Below are positions 1 through 7,928 of a stretch of DNA of 33,984 nucleotides, piece by piece (the stretch's first letter is position 1; each line of letters opens with the position of its first letter). Below the pieces are notes generated by a model, which made no database searches, was not told where the DNA came from, and saw nothing but the letters and a program-made list of their open reading frames with translations. A program made the position numbers and the translations under genes. This DNA is from a virus: the IMG/VR virus record IMGVR_UViG_3300041409_000318, positions 1 to 33,984 of that record, one strand, 5' to 3'.

Positions 1-42
1 ATCGGAAGAGCGCGGAAAAGCGCTAGTCAGTGAAAGTTACCG

Positions 43-64
43 GACCTACCACGCAGACCTACCA
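43..64. repeat. Two direct 9-mers upstream of terminase
   Basis: GACCTACCA occurs at 43-51 and again at 56-64, a 13-base period, directly before the first possible start of the small terminase gene. In lambda-like phages the cos site and the small-subunit binding sites lie just upstream of this gene, so these could be part of a packaging site. Two short copies are weak evidence, and no cos nick site can be identified. Confidence 0.25.
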
Positions 65-808
65 TTGACCGGGCAGCTACCGGTAACGGGGTTACCAGTG
101 CTTCCAGCGGACCATGAGATCGAGAGCATCCGCGCGTTCGGGCGTCGCGTGGGCCGGAGTCATCCGACCATCATCCAGGCGATCGAGGAAGGGCGGATCA
201 CTGCGGTCAAGCGGGACCCGGCCACCGGCAAGGTGCTGGGGGTCGTCTGGCGCATCGCGGTGGGCGAGTACCAGGGCAACACGGATCCGACACAGGCGGA
301 GCGCTCCGGCGCTGCGCCGCTTTATACCTCCCCCGCGAAGGCGCCGGCCGATGTATCCGAAAGCGCCACAAGTAGTCAGGGCCATCAGGAGAGCAGGCCG
401 GCTGCTCCTGGCCCATCTGGGGGCGGGGAGTTGTTCCCAGGGAGCGATGCGTCGGCCGCTGCTGGCGCTGCGTTTAAACAAGGCAAGGAGGATCCGCACG
501 GCTATCTCGAACATCGCGCACGCACTGAGCAATACCGATCGAAGCAAGCCGAGCTGGAGTACCTGAAGGACCTGGGCTTGTTGGTTCCGGCGGTGGATGC
601 CAGGGAGGCGAACTTTCGCCGCTACCGGATGCTGCGCGACAAGCTGCTGAACATTCCTGATCGCGTGGCCACCATCCTGGCGGCCGAGCGCGATCCGGCA
701 CGGGTGCATCAGCAGCTCACCGTCGAGATCAAGCGGGTACTGAGTGAACTCTCCAACGATGCTACCGCTGACGCTGCCGGAGGGCCTGCCGAGCGCGTGG
801 CTGCTTGA
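65..808 (+). CDS. terS: Terminase small subunit (Nu1-like)
   Basis: Likely the DNA-recognition subunit of the packaging motor, binding the packaging site and presenting phage DNA to the large subunit. Residues about 18-60 form a helix-turn-helix-like segment (RAFGRRVGRSHPTIIQAIEE). A low-complexity Gly/Ala/Pro linker follows, then a charged helical C-terminus from about residue 145, as in Nu1/DUF1441-type small subunits. The assignment rests on this architecture plus the large terminase directly downstream, whose start lies inside this gene (65-base overlap). The TTG start has a poor ribosome binding site. A GTG at 98 is an equally possible start, and a hairpin (82-96) would then lie in its leader. 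GpA-type terminases usually make cos ends, so cos packaging is inferred, not seen. Confidence 0.72.
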   Translation: MTGQLPVTGLPVLPADHEIESIRAFGRRVGRSHPTIIQAIEEGRITAVKRDPATGKVLGVVWRIAVGEYQGNTDPTQAERSGAAPLYTSPAKAPADVSESATSSQGHQESRPAAPGPSGGGELFPGSDASAAAGAAFKQGKEDPHGYLEHRARTEQYRSKQAELEYLKDLGLLVPAVDAREANFRRYRMLRDKLLNIPDRVATILAAERDPARVHQQLTVEIKRVLSELSNDATADAAGGPAERVAA

Positions 809-2867
809 CTGCATCACCTTTGCGGAAGCGATCGCACCGGATCCGGACCGCACGATAGACCAGTGGGCCGACGAAAAGCGCGTGCTGCCGCCGGAAACCT
901 CGGCGGAGCCGGGCCCCTGGCGCACCGATCGCGTACCGTTCACGCGCGAGATCATGCAGGCGCTGTCGCCGATCGACCCGTGCCAGGAGGTGACCTTCGT
1001 CGCCGGCACCCAGGTGTCGAAGACCGAGACCGGGAATAACTTCATCGGCTTCATCATGGATGAAGCGCCGGGCCCGGCGATGATGGTGCTGCCGACCTCG
1101 AACACGGGCAAGCGCAGCTCGCGCACGCGCCTGGCGAAGATGATCGAGTCCACACCGAGCCTGCGCGGCAAGATCAGCGACAGCTCGCGGGACAAGACCA
1201 ACTCGGCGACCATGAAGGAGTTCCCGGGCGGGGTCCTTGTGATCGCCGGGGCGAACAGCGCGGCGGAGCTGAAGTCGATGCCGGTGCGCTACCTGTTCGA
1301 GGACGAGGTCGACGAGTACCCGGACGACGTTGACGGCCAGGGCCCGGCCGACGAGCTGGCGGAAAAGCGCACCGATACGTTCGTGCGCAAGAAGATCTTC
1401 CGCACCTCGACGCCGACCGAGAAGGGCCGCTCGAAGATCTGGCGCCACTGGGAGAGATCCGACCAGCGGCAGTACCACGTGCCTTGCCCGCATTGCGGGC
1501 ATGAGCAGACGCTGGTGTGGGACCAGATGCGCTGGGAAACGCGCAAGGTGTACGAAGTCACGCTGGCCGATAGCGGCGAGATCCATGAGGTGGAGGCCTC
1601 GACCGAGGGTGCGGTCGAGCGCGACACCGGCGAGCTGATCGATGTCTGGTACGAATGCGGCGCCTGCCAGGCGCGCATCGAAGAGTACGAAAAAACCGAA
1701 ATGCTGGAGCGCGGCCGCTGGATTGCCGCGAACCCGGTGTCGCGCCGGCGCGGCTATCACCTCAATGCGCTGTATTCGCCAGTCGGCTGGTTTGCCTGGC
1801 GGCAGGCGGTGGAAAAGCGCCTCGAGGCCGACCGCGATCCGACCAAGTTCCTGCTCAAGGTCTGGACCAACACCGTGCTGGCTGAAGCCTACGCCGACAC
1901 CGGCGACCAGGCCTCGGCGCTGGAACTGAAAGCGCGCGCGGAAAGCTACGCACTGAAGACCGTGCCGGCCGGTGGCCTGATGCTGACCGCCGGCGCCGAC
2001 ATCCAGGCGAACCGGATCGAAGTGAAGGTGAAGGCCTGGGGCCGGGGTGAAGAGTCCTGGCTAGTGGATTACCAGGTGATCCACGGCGACACCGAATCGG
2101 CGGAAGTGTGGGAACGTGCCGCGGCGTACCTACATGAGACCAAGTTCATGCACGAATACGGCGTGCCGATGAAGGTGGTGGCCGCCGCGTTTGACACCGG
2201 CTATCGCACGCAGACGGCCTACGATTTTTGCCGCCGCTACCGGCACCGCAACTACATCGCAGTCAAGGGTGTGTCGCGGCCCGGCAAGTCGATCTTGGGC
2301 CGACCTTCGGCGCAGGACGTCACACACCGCGGCGTCACGATCAAGGGCGGCGTGCAGTTGTGGCCAGTGGGGGTCGACACCGGCAAGGCGCGGATCTATG
2401 GGCGCCTGAAGATCCTGGCACCGGGCCCGGGTTGCATGCACTTCCCGCTCGGGCTGCCGGACGAATACTACGAAGGCCTGATCGCCGAGCGCCTGGTGAC
2501 CAAGTTCGTGCGCGGCTACGCGGTGCGGGTGTTCGAGCTCGACGCCGGCGTGCGCAACGAGCCGCTAGACACCGAGAACTATTCCTATGCCGCGGCACTG
2601 TATGCCGGTGTGTCGCGCCTGAACTGGGACAAGCTGGAAGCGACCCTGAAGGCCTCGGCCGGCGACCTGTTCGTCGCCGCCGGCAATGTTCCACGTGAAG
2701 CGGTGCAGACGCCTGCACTCGCACAGAACCGCGATGACGCGGCGCCAGCCGCGGCGGACGCAGCCCCGGGTGTCGAGGCCTCGGTGCCCGGGGCGGATGC
2801 CGTGAGACGGAAAAAGAAGGCCCTGCCGCCACAGCGCGGCAGTTTCGCGCAACGGTGGAGGATTTAG
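744..2867 (+). CDS. terL: Terminase large subunit (GpA family)
   Basis: ATPase-nuclease that cuts concatemeric DNA and pumps it into the prohead. Visible features, numbered from the GTG start, are a Walker-A-like GTQVSKTE at 88-95, a Walker B strand with acidic residues (YLFEDEVDEY, 183-192), and a TSTPTEKG segment near 221-228. A four-cysteine zinc-ribbon insertion has C248/C251 and C305/C308, and the C-terminal half is nuclease-like, starting around GADIQ. The 707-residue length is normal for lambda gpA relatives (about 640-700). The GTG start overlaps the small subunit; an ATG at 759 is an alternative. The C-terminal 70 residues are Ala/Pro-rich, then basic. The next gene starts on the base after the stop codon. 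Confidence 0.95.
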   Translation: MNSPTMLPLTLPEGLPSAWLLDCITFAEAIAPDPDRTIDQWADEKRVLPPETSAEPGPWRTDRVPFTREIMQALSPIDPCQEVTFVAGTQVSKTETGNNFIGFIMDEAPGPAMMVLPTSNTGKRSSRTRLAKMIESTPSLRGKISDSSRDKTNSATMKEFPGGVLVIAGANSAAELKSMPVRYLFEDEVDEYPDDVDGQGPADELAEKRTDTFVRKKIFRTSTPTEKGRSKIWRHWERSDQRQYHVPCPHCGHEQTLVWDQMRWETRKVYEVTLADSGEIHEVEASTEGAVERDTGELIDVWYECGACQARIEEYEKTEMLERGRWIAANPVSRRRGYHLNALYSPVGWFAWRQAVEKRLEADRDPTKFLLKVWTNTVLAEAYADTGDQASALELKARAESYALKTVPAGGLMLTAGADIQANRIEVKVKAWGRGEESWLVDYQVIHGDTESAEVWERAAAYLHETKFMHEYGVPMKVVAAAFDTGYRTQTAYDFCRRYRHRNYIAVKGVSRPGKSILGRPSAQDVTHRGVTIKGGVQLWPVGVDTGKARIYGRLKILAPGPGCMHFPLGLPDEYYEGLIAERLVTKFVRGYAVRVFELDAGVRNEPLDTENYSYAAALYAGVSRLNWDKLEATLKASAGDLFVAAGNVPREAVQTPALAQNRDDAAPAAADAAPGVEASVPGADAVRRKKKALPPQRGSFAQRWRI

Positions 2868-3443
2868 ATGCCCGCTATCCCGACTAACGAGCCGTTCGAG
2901 CTGCGCGCAGGCCTGACATGGGCCTGGCGTCGCGAGGACCTGACGGCCGACTACTCGGCCGCCAACGGCTGGGCGCTGAAGTACTGGTTCAAGAAGACCG
3001 GTGCGGCGGGTGCCAATTTCTCGATCGATGCGGTGGCATCCGGGGCAGCGTTCGCGGTCAGCGTGGCCGTGTCGACCACGGTCACTTACACGGCGGGCGA
3101 TTACACCTGGTCGGCGGTGGTGACCAAGGCGGGCGAATCCTACGAAGTCGATAGCGGCACGCTCAAGGTGCTGCCGCGCTACGACGTCGCGGCGAACCTG
3201 GACGACCGCAGCCACGCCCGGAAGGTGTTCGAGGCGATCGAGGCGGTGATCGAGGGGCGGGCGACCAAGGACCAGGAGGAATACACCATCGGTAATCGCA
3301 GCCTGAAGCGCACCTCGATCGCTGACCTGCTGGTGTTGCGCGACCGCTACAAGGCCGAGGCGGAAAGCGAGGCCGCGGCATCCGGGATTGCCAACGGCAT
3401 GCCGAATCCGCGTTATTTCCGGGCGAGGTTCGACCGTGCTTGA
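2868..3443 (+). CDS. gpW-position head protein, two-part
   Basis: Unknown in detail. It lies between large terminase and portal, where lambda encodes the head-completion protein gpW. The N-terminal ~105 residues look beta-rich with repeated aromatic/Thr strands (TWAWRRED, YTAGDYTWSAVV). The C-terminal ~85 residues are helical and charged, with an ARKVFEAIEAVIEGRATKDQ helix and a TSIADLLVLRDRY helix ending in a basic tail. The C-terminal part resembles the short gpW-like helices often found at this locus, so the protein may join a beta domain to a gpW-type domain. It abuts the terminase stop and overlaps the portal start by 8 bases (GTGCTTGA), suggesting translational coupling. A role in head completion is inferred from position. 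Confidence 0.6.
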   Translation: MPAIPTNEPFELRAGLTWAWRREDLTADYSAANGWALKYWFKKTGAAGANFSIDAVASGAAFAVSVAVSTTVTYTAGDYTWSAVVTKAGESYEVDSGTLKVLPRYDVAANLDDRSHARKVFEAIEAVIEGRATKDQEEYTIGNRSLKRTSIADLLVLRDRYKAEAESEAAASGIANGMPNPRYFRARFDRA

Positions 3444-5499
3444 GCGCGCGCGTTTGAGGCTTTCGCGCTGGATCGCGCCGAAACTCGGCACCGCGACGCG
3501 CATGTATGCGGCTGCGCGCTCGAGCCGGTTGACCGCCGGCTGGCAGGTGTCCAACACCAGCGCGGACAGCGAGCTCGCCACCAGTCTCACCGCGCTGCGC
3601 TCGCGTGCGCGCGCCCTGATTCGGGATGCGGCCTATCCCAAGCGCGCCAAGGTCGTCGTGGTCAACAACGTCGTGGGCCCCGGCATCGGCATGCAGGCGC
3701 AGGTCAAGACCTCACGCGACGCATTGAGCACCCGGGTCAATGACGCCATCGAAGAGGCCTTTGCCGACTGGTCCTGTGCGGAGAACTGCCACACTGGTGG
3801 CGGACTCCACTTCGCCGATTTCGAGCGGGTGGCCATGGGCCAGGTGTTCGAGGCCGGCGAGGTGTTCGTGCGCAAGCATTACCGGGCGTTCGGCAACTCC
3901 CGGGTGCCGTTTTGCCTGGAGCTGATCGAGGCCGAGCGCCTGGCCGATGAGCTTGCGTCGCATGGCTTGCCGGGCCCGGTCGCGCCTGGCGCGCACATTC
4001 GCCTGGGTGTGGAGGTCGACAACTTCTACCGGCCGCTGGCCTACTGGATCCGCGAGCGGCATCCCAGTGAATTCCGGTTCGGCGGCAACCTGACGGACCG
4101 CTACGAGCGGGTGCCGGCGGACCAGATCCTGCACCTGCGCATTGTCGACCGCTGGCCGCAAACCCGCGGCGAGCCCTGGCTGCACGCCGTGGTGCGCAAG
4201 TTGAACGACATGGACGGCCTGACCGAGGCCGAAATTACTGCTGCGCGCGGGGCGGCGAATTTCATGGCGGCGATCGAAACACCCGACGCCAATACCGCGC
4301 TCGCCGAGGTCGCAGAGGACGGCACGCGAGAGATTCCGCTCGAGCCCGGCACCTCGGTGCGCCTGTTGCCCGGCGAGAAAATGAACTGGATCTCGCCGAA
4401 CCGCCCGAACCCCGCGCTGGACCCGTTCATGCGCATGATGCTGCGCGAGGTGGCTGCCGGTGCGATGGTGAGTTACGAAAGCCTGTCGCGCGACTACTCG
4501 CAGTCGAACTACTCCTCGAGCCGCCTGGCGCTGCTCGACGACCGCGACCTGTGGCGCATGCTGCAGCAGTGGTTCCTGCGTTCGTTCCGGCTGCCGCTGC
4601 ATCGCCAATGGCTGCAGCAGGCGATTCTGGCGCGCGGCATCGATGGCATTCGCATCGAGGAGTACGCCCTCGATCCGAAGAAGTTCGAGGCAGTCCGTTT
4701 CAAGCCACGCGGCTGGGGCTGGATCGACCCAACGAAGGAAGTCGAAGCGGCCGCGGCCGCCGTGCGCAACGGGTTCACCACGGTCACCGACGTGATCGCC
4801 AGCACCGCCGACGGGCGCGACATCGAGGACGTGCTCGAGCGCCGGCGCAAGGAGCTGGACGACATGGCGGAAAAGGATCTGGAGTTCGATACGGATCCGG
4901 AACGCGCGGCGAACGGTGCCCAGGCCGCGCCGCCGGCGCCGCCAAAGGTTGTCGAGCCGGTGCAGCCAGCCAAGGGGGAGGACGACGAGGAGGATCCCGC
5001 CAAGAAGGCAGAGCGCATGCTGCGCGCGCTCGGCGAGGTGGTTGCCGGCGCGGTCGCGGCCGTGGGTGGCGTGGTAGCAGATGCACTGCGCGCGCAGAAG
5101 CCACCGCAAACCCTGACCACGATCAACAATCACGTCGAGCCGGCCGCCGCGCCGGAAGTGCGCATCGCCCCACCGGCCATTACCGTCAACACGCCCGAGG
5201 TCCGCGTCGAGAACAATATCGAGGTGCCGGCCGCCGCACCGGCGATCACCGTGCAAGCCTCCGAAGTGCGCGCGCCGGACGTCCATGTGGCCGCACCTAC
5301 TGTGAACGTCGCCGCCCCAGCTGTGCATGTCGACAACAGGGTTGACGTGCCGGCGACGATCGTCAACGTGCCGGCAGCCGAAGTGCGCGTCGAGAACAGG
5401 GTGGAGGTCCCATTGGAAACGGAGACCGTGACCCGGCATGTGCGTGACAACCAGGGCGAGCTCGTCGAGTCGCGCGCCCGGACAAGGAAGGTCAATTGA
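3436..5499 (+). CDS. Portal protein (lambda gpB family)
   Basis: Forms the dodecameric ring at one capsid vertex through which DNA enters and leaves. The N-terminal ~470 residues match the lambda portal family: AAARSSRLTAGW near the start, a LRSRARALIRDA helix, then NNVVGPGIGMQAQV, and later PLHRQWLQQAI. I chose the GTG at 3436 because it overlaps the previous stop by 8 bases; an ATG at 3388 would add 16 residues that overlap the upstream gene. From about residue 555 the protein carries an unusual extension of alternating Val-x-Val-x-x-Pro strands (PEVRVENNIEVP, PAVHVDNRVDVP), ending in a basic tail. An acidic and Lys-rich linker precedes it (GEDDEEDPAKKAE). The extension is not part of the basic portal fold and may form a beta-helix-like or virion-contact domain. 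Confidence 0.9.
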   Translation: MLERARLRLSRWIAPKLGTATRMYAAARSSRLTAGWQVSNTSADSELATSLTALRSRARALIRDAAYPKRAKVVVVNNVVGPGIGMQAQVKTSRDALSTRVNDAIEEAFADWSCAENCHTGGGLHFADFERVAMGQVFEAGEVFVRKHYRAFGNSRVPFCLELIEAERLADELASHGLPGPVAPGAHIRLGVEVDNFYRPLAYWIRERHPSEFRFGGNLTDRYERVPADQILHLRIVDRWPQTRGEPWLHAVVRKLNDMDGLTEAEITAARGAANFMAAIETPDANTALAEVAEDGTREIPLEPGTSVRLLPGEKMNWISPNRPNPALDPFMRMMLREVAAGAMVSYESLSRDYSQSNYSSSRLALLDDRDLWRMLQQWFLRSFRLPLHRQWLQQAILARGIDGIRIEEYALDPKKFEAVRFKPRGWGWIDPTKEVEAAAAAVRNGFTTVTDVIASTADGRDIEDVLERRRKELDDMAEKDLEFDTDPERAANGAQAAPPAPPKVVEPVQPAKGEDDEEDPAKKAERMLRALGEVVAGAVAAVGGVVADALRAQKPPQTLTTINNHVEPAAAPEVRIAPPAITVNTPEVRVENNIEVPAAAPAITVQASEVRAPDVHVAAPTVNVAAPAVHVDNRVDVPATIVNVPAAEVRVENRVEVPLETETVTRHVRDNQGELVESRARTRKVN

Positions 5500-5501
5500 G
5501 C

Positions 5502-5675
5502 ATGGCCAAGCTGAAGATGCCGAAGAGCGAAGAAGAGCTGCGCGCATTAAGCGATGCGGACCTGGAAAAATTGCGCGTGACGCTGGCCATCGAACAGGAT
5601 CAGCTTCGGACCATACGCAAGGTGCTCGCGCTCGAAACCGAGCGCCGTGACTGCTCGCCGAAAGCGAAAGGGTAA
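5502..5675 (+). CDS. Small coiled-coil protein, 57 aa
   Basis: Short gene between portal and the next structural gene. It begins at an ATG 2 bases after the portal stop and has an AAGGAAGG ribosome binding site inside the portal's last codons. The protein is strongly charged and helical (SEEELRALSDADLEKLRVTL, then a Leu/Ile-spaced segment), so a coiled coil is likely. It contains a single cysteine and ends in a Lys-rich tail. No family is recognised. Tight spacing on both sides (next ATG 3 bases after its stop) and GC-rich third positions support a real gene. It could be a small head-assembly or joining factor, but nothing in the sequence shows this. Confidence 0.7.
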   Translation: MAKLKMPKSEEELRALSDADLEKLRVTLAIEQDQLRTIRKVLALETERRDCSPKAKG

Positions 5676-5678
5676 GCC

Positions 5679-6083
5679 ATGGCCAATGCACTGTTCGACC
5701 CGGGCCGTGAAGGCTTCCTCGACGGCTCCATCGACTGGGACACCGACGACGTTCGCGCCATGTTGGTGCTGTCTTCGTACAGCTTCAGCGCGGCGCACCG
5801 GTTCATTTCCGACCTGGGCGCGGTGGACAACGGCCGCAGTGCGGCGTTGGGGGGCAAAACCGTGACCAACGGCGTCGCGGATGCCAACGACACCACGCTG
5901 GTGGCGACGGCCGCGACCGCAAGCAAGGCGATCATTTTGTTTAAACACACCGGCGCGGATGGCACTGCCAGGCTGATCGGCTACATCGACACGCCAACCT
6001 CCGGCCTGCCGTTCACGCCAGCGGCCGGACAGACGGTGAACATCGCCTGGGATAACGGCGCCAACAAGATCTTCAAGTTGTAA
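5679..6083 (+). CDS. Conserved phage structural-type protein
   Basis: 134-residue protein of a type common in structural clusters of proteobacterial siphophages, function unknown. It opens with MANALFDPGREGFLDG and an acidic DWDTDDVRAML segment. Alternating short strands follow (TLVATAATASKAIILF), then a C-terminal PAAGQTVNIAWDNGANKIF motif, a pattern suggesting a compact beta protein. It starts 3 bases after the preceding stop, and its TAA overlaps the next ATG (TAATG). A virion decoration or tail-associated role is plausible from its neighbours but unproven. A GTTTAAAC palindrome lies inside the gene at 5939-5946, encoding Leu-Phe-Lys. Confidence 0.72.
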   Translation: MANALFDPGREGFLDGSIDWDTDDVRAMLVLSSYSFSAAHRFISDLGAVDNGRSAALGGKTVTNGVADANDTTLVATAATASKAIILFKHTGADGTARLIGYIDTPTSGLPFTPAAGQTVNIAWDNGANKIFKL

Positions 6084-6367
6084 TGGGGGCGACCGTAGAC
6101 GGCACCCTGTCGTTCGGCGCCGACCCAGGCACCAACGAGCCGGCAGTCGCCACGGTGGCGGCGGCCGGCTGCGTGGCTGGCTCGGCGGCGGAAGCCTTCG
6201 TGCAGTCCAACAGCACGGCGTCCAATTCCGTAGACGATCATTTGACCCTGGCAGCGCTGGCGCGCTTCAGTTGCGAGCCGCAAACCAACCAGGTGCTGGT
6301 GACCTGCGTGGTCGATGGCGGCTGGTATGCGCAAGGCGATTTCGACATCAAAGTGGTCTGGAACTAG
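6083..6367 (+). CDS. Hypothetical protein, 94 aa
   Basis: Not recognised. The start overlaps the preceding stop as TAATG, indicating translational coupling. The protein is small and rich in Ala, Val and Thr, with a central LTLAALARFSCEPQTNQVL segment and a Trp-containing C-terminal strand (GDFDIKVVWN). Three cysteines are present (residues about 29, 64 and 75). It has no signal peptide or transmembrane segment. It probably belongs to the same structural sub-cluster as the genes on either side; a small beta-barrel virion component is a guess from composition. Confidence 0.62.
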   Translation: MGATVDGTLSFGADPGTNEPAVATVAAAGCVAGSAAEAFVQSNSTASNSVDDHLTLAALARFSCEPQTNQVLVTCVVDGGWYAQGDFDIKVVWN

Positions 6368-6376
6368 GAGAAGGCA

Positions 6377-7081
6377 ATGAGCTGGGGCATCAGACTACTC
6401 GGGCGCGATCTGGCCAGTTTTGGCGAGATCGGGCCGACGCATAAAGCGTTGGCGGTGCAGAGCCGACCGCTCGATTACGGCATCGGTGGCGCGGCCAAGG
6501 GGCAGTACAAAATCAGTGTGGTCACCGGCACCCTGGCGGCGGCGCTGGCTGCCGCGGCGCAGGTGTTCCAGTTCAAGTGGATTGCGGCGGGTTCGGATCT
6601 GGCGGTCATCCACAAGCTAAAAACCCGCTTTCTGCCGCTCACCCCGTTCACCGCCGCGACTCTGACCGACCATACGTCGTTCGATGCCTTCGTCTGCCGG
6701 CCGTTTGGTGCCGGTGGCGGTGGCACCACGCTCACCTTGACCGGCAATAACGCCAAGATGCGCACCAACATGGCCACCTCGCAGGCGCAGATCAACGTGT
6801 CCACCACGGCTGCACTCACCGCGGCCACCGGCATGGACACGCAGCCGTTTGACCAGAGCATCCGCAAGGGCAACCGGGTCAACCCGGCGGCGGCGACTGA
6901 AGAAGTGATCATGCCCACGATCGACGGCATGCAGTTCGAGCCCGACATGATGGACGGCGACCACCCGCTGGTGCTGGCACCCGGCGAAGGCCTTGTGATC
7001 CGCAACCGCACCGTGTGGCCGGCGGCCGGTACCGGGATCCTGCTCATCGAGCTGCGTTGGTCCGAGGTCGCCAGCTTCTAA
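6377..7081 (+). CDS. Conserved phage structural-type protein, 234 aa
   Basis: Follows a clear ribosome binding site (AGGAGAAGGC before the ATG). The sequence is predominantly beta-like with regular hydrophobic strands (AAQVFQFKWIAAGSDLAVIH, GEGLVIRNRTVWPAAGTG), ending in ILLIELRWSEVASF. Related proteins occur widely in siphophage structural regions without an assigned role, and the strand pattern would fit a jelly-roll virion subunit. There is no signal peptide. Its position between portal and capsid genes, next to other virion-like genes and the SAEAFG repeat protein, suggests a particle component, perhaps a capsid or tail surface protein. The precise function is unknown. Confidence 0.68.
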   Translation: MSWGIRLLGRDLASFGEIGPTHKALAVQSRPLDYGIGGAAKGQYKISVVTGTLAAALAAAAQVFQFKWIAAGSDLAVIHKLKTRFLPLTPFTAATLTDHTSFDAFVCRPFGAGGGGTTLTLTGNNAKMRTNMATSQAQINVSTTAALTAATGMDTQPFDQSIRKGNRVNPAAATEEVIMPTIDGMQFEPDMMDGDHPLVLAPGEGLVIRNRTVWPAAGTGILLIELRWSEVASF

Positions 7082-7094
7082 GCCGGGTTTTTTA
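7071..7094 (+). terminator. Weak possible terminator
   Basis: CCAGCTT and AAGCCGG can pair imperfectly (one A-C mismatch, very tight loop) and are followed by GTTTTTTAAA just before the next ATG. The T run is convincing but the stem is marginal. Confidence 0.25.
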
Positions 7095-7098
7095 AAGC

Positions 7099-7866
7099 AT
7101 GTCCCTGATCCTCGCGCTGCTGAGCGGCGGCGGTGGCGCGGCGTCGATCATCGGCGCCGGCGGCATCGCCAGCGCCGAGGCCATCGGCCAGCCGGCGGTC
7201 TCGGCCAATGTTGTAACCACAGGCATCGTTAGCGCCGAGGCGTTCGGCGGTACGGTCATTTCGGCGTCGGTAATTAACGCCGGCGGGATTGCTTCGGCTG
7301 AGGCCTTCGGTGCATCGGCGGTTGCGGCGACGATTGCCGCGACGGCAATTGCCAGTGCCGAGGCCTTCGGGAGCATTAGCGCCGCGGTTGTCGTCGCCGG
7401 CGGCAGCACGGTCAGCGCGGAAGCGTTCGGCCAGCCGGTTATCAGCGCCAACATCGGCGCAAGCGGGATTGCGGGGGCGGAGGCGTTCGGCGGCAGCACC
7501 CTCGCCGCGCAGATTGCAGGCGCCGGCGGGATCGCGACCGTAGAGGCATTCGGCCAGCCGGTGGTATCAACCGGTGTAGCCGCGCAGGACATCATCGGCG
7601 CCGGCGGCATCACGAGCGCGGAGGCCTTCGGGCAGCCGACGATCAGCGCCGTTGGCAGCGCAACGCAACCAGGCGGCGGCTGGCGGCCTCGACGGCCGCT
7701 GCCGGATTACGAGCCGTACACGCCGTTTGTGGTGCCGTTATGGCCGCACCAGATTGGCGGCGCCGGCGGGATCCATAGCGCCGAAGCATTTGGCCGGCCG
7801 ACGGTGACCGCGCGGCGTGATGTGCGACGCCGGCGCGAGGAAGAGATCGAACTGCTCGCTGCCTGA
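7099..7866 (+). CDS. SAEAFG-repeat protein
   Basis: 255-residue protein built almost entirely from a repeat of about 20 residues with the core G-I-x-S-A-E-A-F-G-x-P-x-V/I-S-A. Nine cores are visible, with their central Glu at residues 27, 47, 68, 88, 108, 128, 149, 175 and 229. The first eight are nearly contiguous. A Trp/Pro-rich linker (about 190-218) separates the ninth, and the C-terminus is Arg/Glu-rich. Similar SAEAFG-type repeats occur in other phage virion-region proteins. The alternating small hydrophobic pattern suggests stacked beta strands, like a beta-solenoid or fibre. The first residues (SLILALLSGGGGAASII) are hydrophobic but lack a basic start, so export is not supported. Copy number may vary between relatives. 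Function unknown; a surface or fibre role is inferred. Confidence 0.75.
   Translation: MSLILALLSGGGGAASIIGAGGIASAEAIGQPAVSANVVTTGIVSAEAFGGTVISASVINAGGIASAEAFGASAVAATIAATAIASAEAFGSISAAVVVAGGSTVSAEAFGQPVISANIGASGIAGAEAFGGSTLAAQIAGAGGIATVEAFGQPVVSTGVAAQDIIGAGGITSAEAFGQPTISAVGSATQPGGGWRPRRPLPDYEPYTPFVVPLWPHQIGGAGGIHSAEAFGRPTVTARRDVRRRREEEIELLAA
7156..7806 (+). repeat. Nine 60-base coding repeats (SAEAFG units)
   Basis: DNA region encoding the nine SAEAFG units. Most spacings are exactly 60 or 63 bases, one is 78 and the last is 162. Copies differ at many third positions (for example AGCGCCGAGGC, TCGGCTGAGGC and AGTGCCGAGGC), so the protein pattern is better conserved than the DNA. This implies old duplications under selection rather than recent slippage. 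Confidence 0.8.
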
Positions 7867-7886
7867 ACTGACAGGCAGAAGAACAC

Positions 7887-7916
7887 GCGGCCCACTTTCG
7901 TGAGCCGCTTTATTTT
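7887..7916 (+). terminator. Intrinsic terminator before protease-capsid gene
   Basis: GCGGC-C-CAC pairs with GTG-A-GCCGC across a TTTC loop with one mismatch, followed by TTTATTTT. It sits in the gap just upstream of the protease-capsid ribosome binding site (GGAG at 7917-7920). Transcription reaching the capsid gene must therefore read through it or start nearby. Confidence 0.6.
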
Positions 7917-7928
7917 GGAGACAAGCAG

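Noticed and set aside
762-5691. Long minus-strand open frames opposite the terminase and portal genes
   Set aside because: They are Arg/His/Ala-rich mirror images of GC-rich coding DNA, lack ribosome binding sites and resemble no protein. The plus-strand genes there are clear.
7156-7806. CRISPR-like or non-coding tandem repeat
   Set aside because: The period and synonymous divergence follow the codon frame of one intact protein, so these are protein repeats.
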